Origin: Thermoleophilia bacterium | GTDB taxonomy: Bacteria; Actinomycetota; Thermoleophilia; Miltoncostaeales; Miltoncostaeaceae | Length of the DNA stretch: 64,000 nucleotides | Assembly: GCA_009694365.1 (NCBI GenBank) | Contig: SHVE01000009.1 | Location: 1 to 64,000, forward strand | Reading direction: 5' to 3' | Part shown: positions 62,921 to 64,000 of the stretch, piece after piece | How the letters are laid out: each line of letters begins with the position of its first letter | Numbering within the stretch: position 1 is the first letter of the stretch | Program-made: the position numbers and the translations under genes | The notes under the pieces: model-generated | Database searches by the model: none | What the model was told of the DNA's origin: nothing | What the model saw: only the letters and a program-made list of their open reading frames with translations

Positions 62921-64000
62921 GTGAGTATCCGCCGCCGCTCGATCCTGTTCCTTCTGGTCGTCGTCGGTCTCATCGCCGCCTCGATCGTTGTCCTTGCTGT
63001 CAAGCCCGTGATGTTGGGGCTCGATTTGCAGGGCGGCGTCGAGGTGGTGTTGCAGGGCAAGGCGACCCGGGACTCCGAGGTCACCAAGGAGGCGATCGAC
63101 CGCTCGGTCGAGGTCATCCGCAACCGCGTTGACGCCTTCGGTGTGTCGGAGCCGGAAATCCAGACGCAGGGCAACGACCAGATCGTGGTCTCCCTGCCGG
63201 GTGCCAAGAACCCCGATCAGGTAGTGGAGGACCTGATCAAGCCAGCCCAGTTGGTATTCATCGACTACCAGGCCAACGTCGTAACGCAGGACCCGAGCCT
63301 GTGGACGATGGTGAGCAGGGCGGCCACCACCACGCCCAAGCCTCCGGTCGAGGGACAGGCCACTTGGTATCTGTTCACGGAGACCTCCGCGCACACGCCG
63401 GTCGCCGGGCCGGACTACGCGCGCGCGACGCTGCTCCAGACCACCGGTGGGTCGGTGCCGGCGGGAAACACGGTTCGGACGGTCCCCAAGGGGCTGGTGG
63501 TCTTCAGCGACCGGGAGCAGCTGGATCCGACGAAGGCCGACAGCCCATCCCGCACCGTGTACGTGCTGATGCAGGACAAGCCCGCCCTCAGCGGTCGTGA
63601 CATCACCGCGGCGTCACAGACGTTCGACGCCGGGGCCTCCGGGGGGAACCAAGAGCCCATCGTCGTGATGCAGTTCACGGAGGCGGGGGCCGAGGCCTTC
63701 CATGACGTGACCCGTGACCTTGCCCAGCGCGGTGCGCTGCGCCAGCAACTGCAGAGTTTCGCCATCGTCCTCGACGGTCAGATCATCAGCAACCCGACGG
63801 TGGACTACAAGCAGTATCCCAACGGCATCAGTGGCAACAACGGCGCGCAGATCTCCGGCGGATTCAGCACCGCGGAGGCGCGGACGCTCGCCGACCAGCT
63901 GAACTCGGGCGCCATCCCCATCCGCCTCGACGTCATCAGCCAGAAGCAGGTGTCAGCGACCCTCGGTGCCGAATCGCTGCGCAAGGGGCTCTTCGCGGCG
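62921..64000 (+). CDS. secD: Protein translocase subunit SecD (partial, cut by window end)
   Basis: From GTG 62921 the frame is open for 360 codons to the window edge. One membrane span (ILFLLVVVGLIAASIVVLAV) is followed by GLDLQGGVEVVLQ and the first periplasmic domain (EVIRNRVDAFGVSEPEIQTQ). The second periplasmic region then has ALSGRDITAASQTF and VVMQFTEAGAEAF, and finally ARTLADQLNSGAIPI. The five C-terminal spans lie outside the window. It uses the proton gradient to help protein export. Confidence 0.95.
   Translation, partial: MSIRRRSILFLLVVVGLIAASIVVLAVKPVMLGLDLQGGVEVVLQGKATRDSEVTKEAIDRSVEVIRNRVDAFGVSEPEIQTQGNDQIVVSLPGAKNPDQVVEDLIKPAQLVFIDYQANVVTQDPSLWTMVSRAATTTPKPPVEGQATWYLFTETSAHTPVAGPDYARATLLQTTGGSVPAGNTVRTVPKGLVVFSDREQLDPTKADSPSRTVYVLMQDKPALSGRDITAASQTFDAGASGGNQEPIVVMQFTEAGAEAFHDVTRDLAQRGALRQQLQSFAIVLDGQIISNPTVDYKQYPNGISGNNGAQISGGFSTAEARTLADQLNSGAIPIRLDVISQKQVSATLGAESLRKGLFAA

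Overview
The window is a GC-rich, gene-dense bacterial chromosome segment. Start codons are often GTG or TTG. The gene orders pdxS-pdxT-yebC-ruvC-ruvA-ruvB-(GT4)-yajC-secD, aroC-aroK-aroB-aroQ-pepP-efp-accB-accC-nusB and dxs-tlyA-nadK-recN, together with EgtB/EgtD and a DsbA/VKOR pair, point to an actinobacterium (Actinomycetota). A secreted protein with WD-like repeats is reminiscent of Thermoleophilia, but that rank is inference. No rRNA is present; one tRNA (Asn, GTT) is.

Layout. 1-670: fragments of a tyrosine recombinase and of a restriction-type DNA methylase abut tRNA-Asn, which looks like the edge of an integrated island. 760-6680: housekeeping genes (methyltransferase, zinc-ribbon protein with a repeat tail, oligoendopeptidase F, PHP phosphoesterase, SUI1-like factor, Ppx/GppA). 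6800-7640: a decayed RelA/SpoT-type HD gene and a small Cys-rich ORF. 7900-11300: a DtxR regulator / ZIP transporter / multicopper oxidase operon with a relic of two IS3-family right ends in front of it. 11450-28280: RNase D, ABC-F, EgtB/EgtD, glutamate synthase large subunit, rhomboid, M42 peptidase, a dehydrogenase, VKOR/DsbA, RNase HI and a prepilin peptidase. 28660-37305: a ten-gene shikimate / EF-P / biotin-carboxylase / NusB operon. 37700-45910: dxs, tlyA, nadK, recN, pyrG and an M20 peptidase. 46139-56790: an ABC-2 exporter, a DksA-like protein, heme A synthase, a broken NRAMP gene, CopC-CopD, exonuclease VII, two envelope genes and an RpiR regulator. 56869-64000: PLP synthase, YebC, RuvCAB, a glycosyltransferase, YajC and SecD (cut by the window end).

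Two signals stand out. First, the accB position is filled by a 581-residue protein: a complete oxaloacetate decarboxylase alpha / PycB-like carboxyltransferase plus a biotinyl domain. The residues equivalent to the carbamylated lysine and the two metal-binding histidines are gone, so it looks like a pseudo-carboxyltransferase/BCCP fusion sitting directly in front of accC. Second, about eighteen operon-leading genes have a TAnnnT hexamer ending only 6-9 nt before the start codon, whereas genes with a good Shine-Dalgarno have a leader of about 29-40 nt. This implies widespread leaderless transcription and helps fix many start codons. Further candidates for a second look are the metal-oxidase/ZIP module, a CopC domain lacking its copper histidines, a VKOR that seems to start at CTG, and a pair of perfect 35-bp direct repeats.
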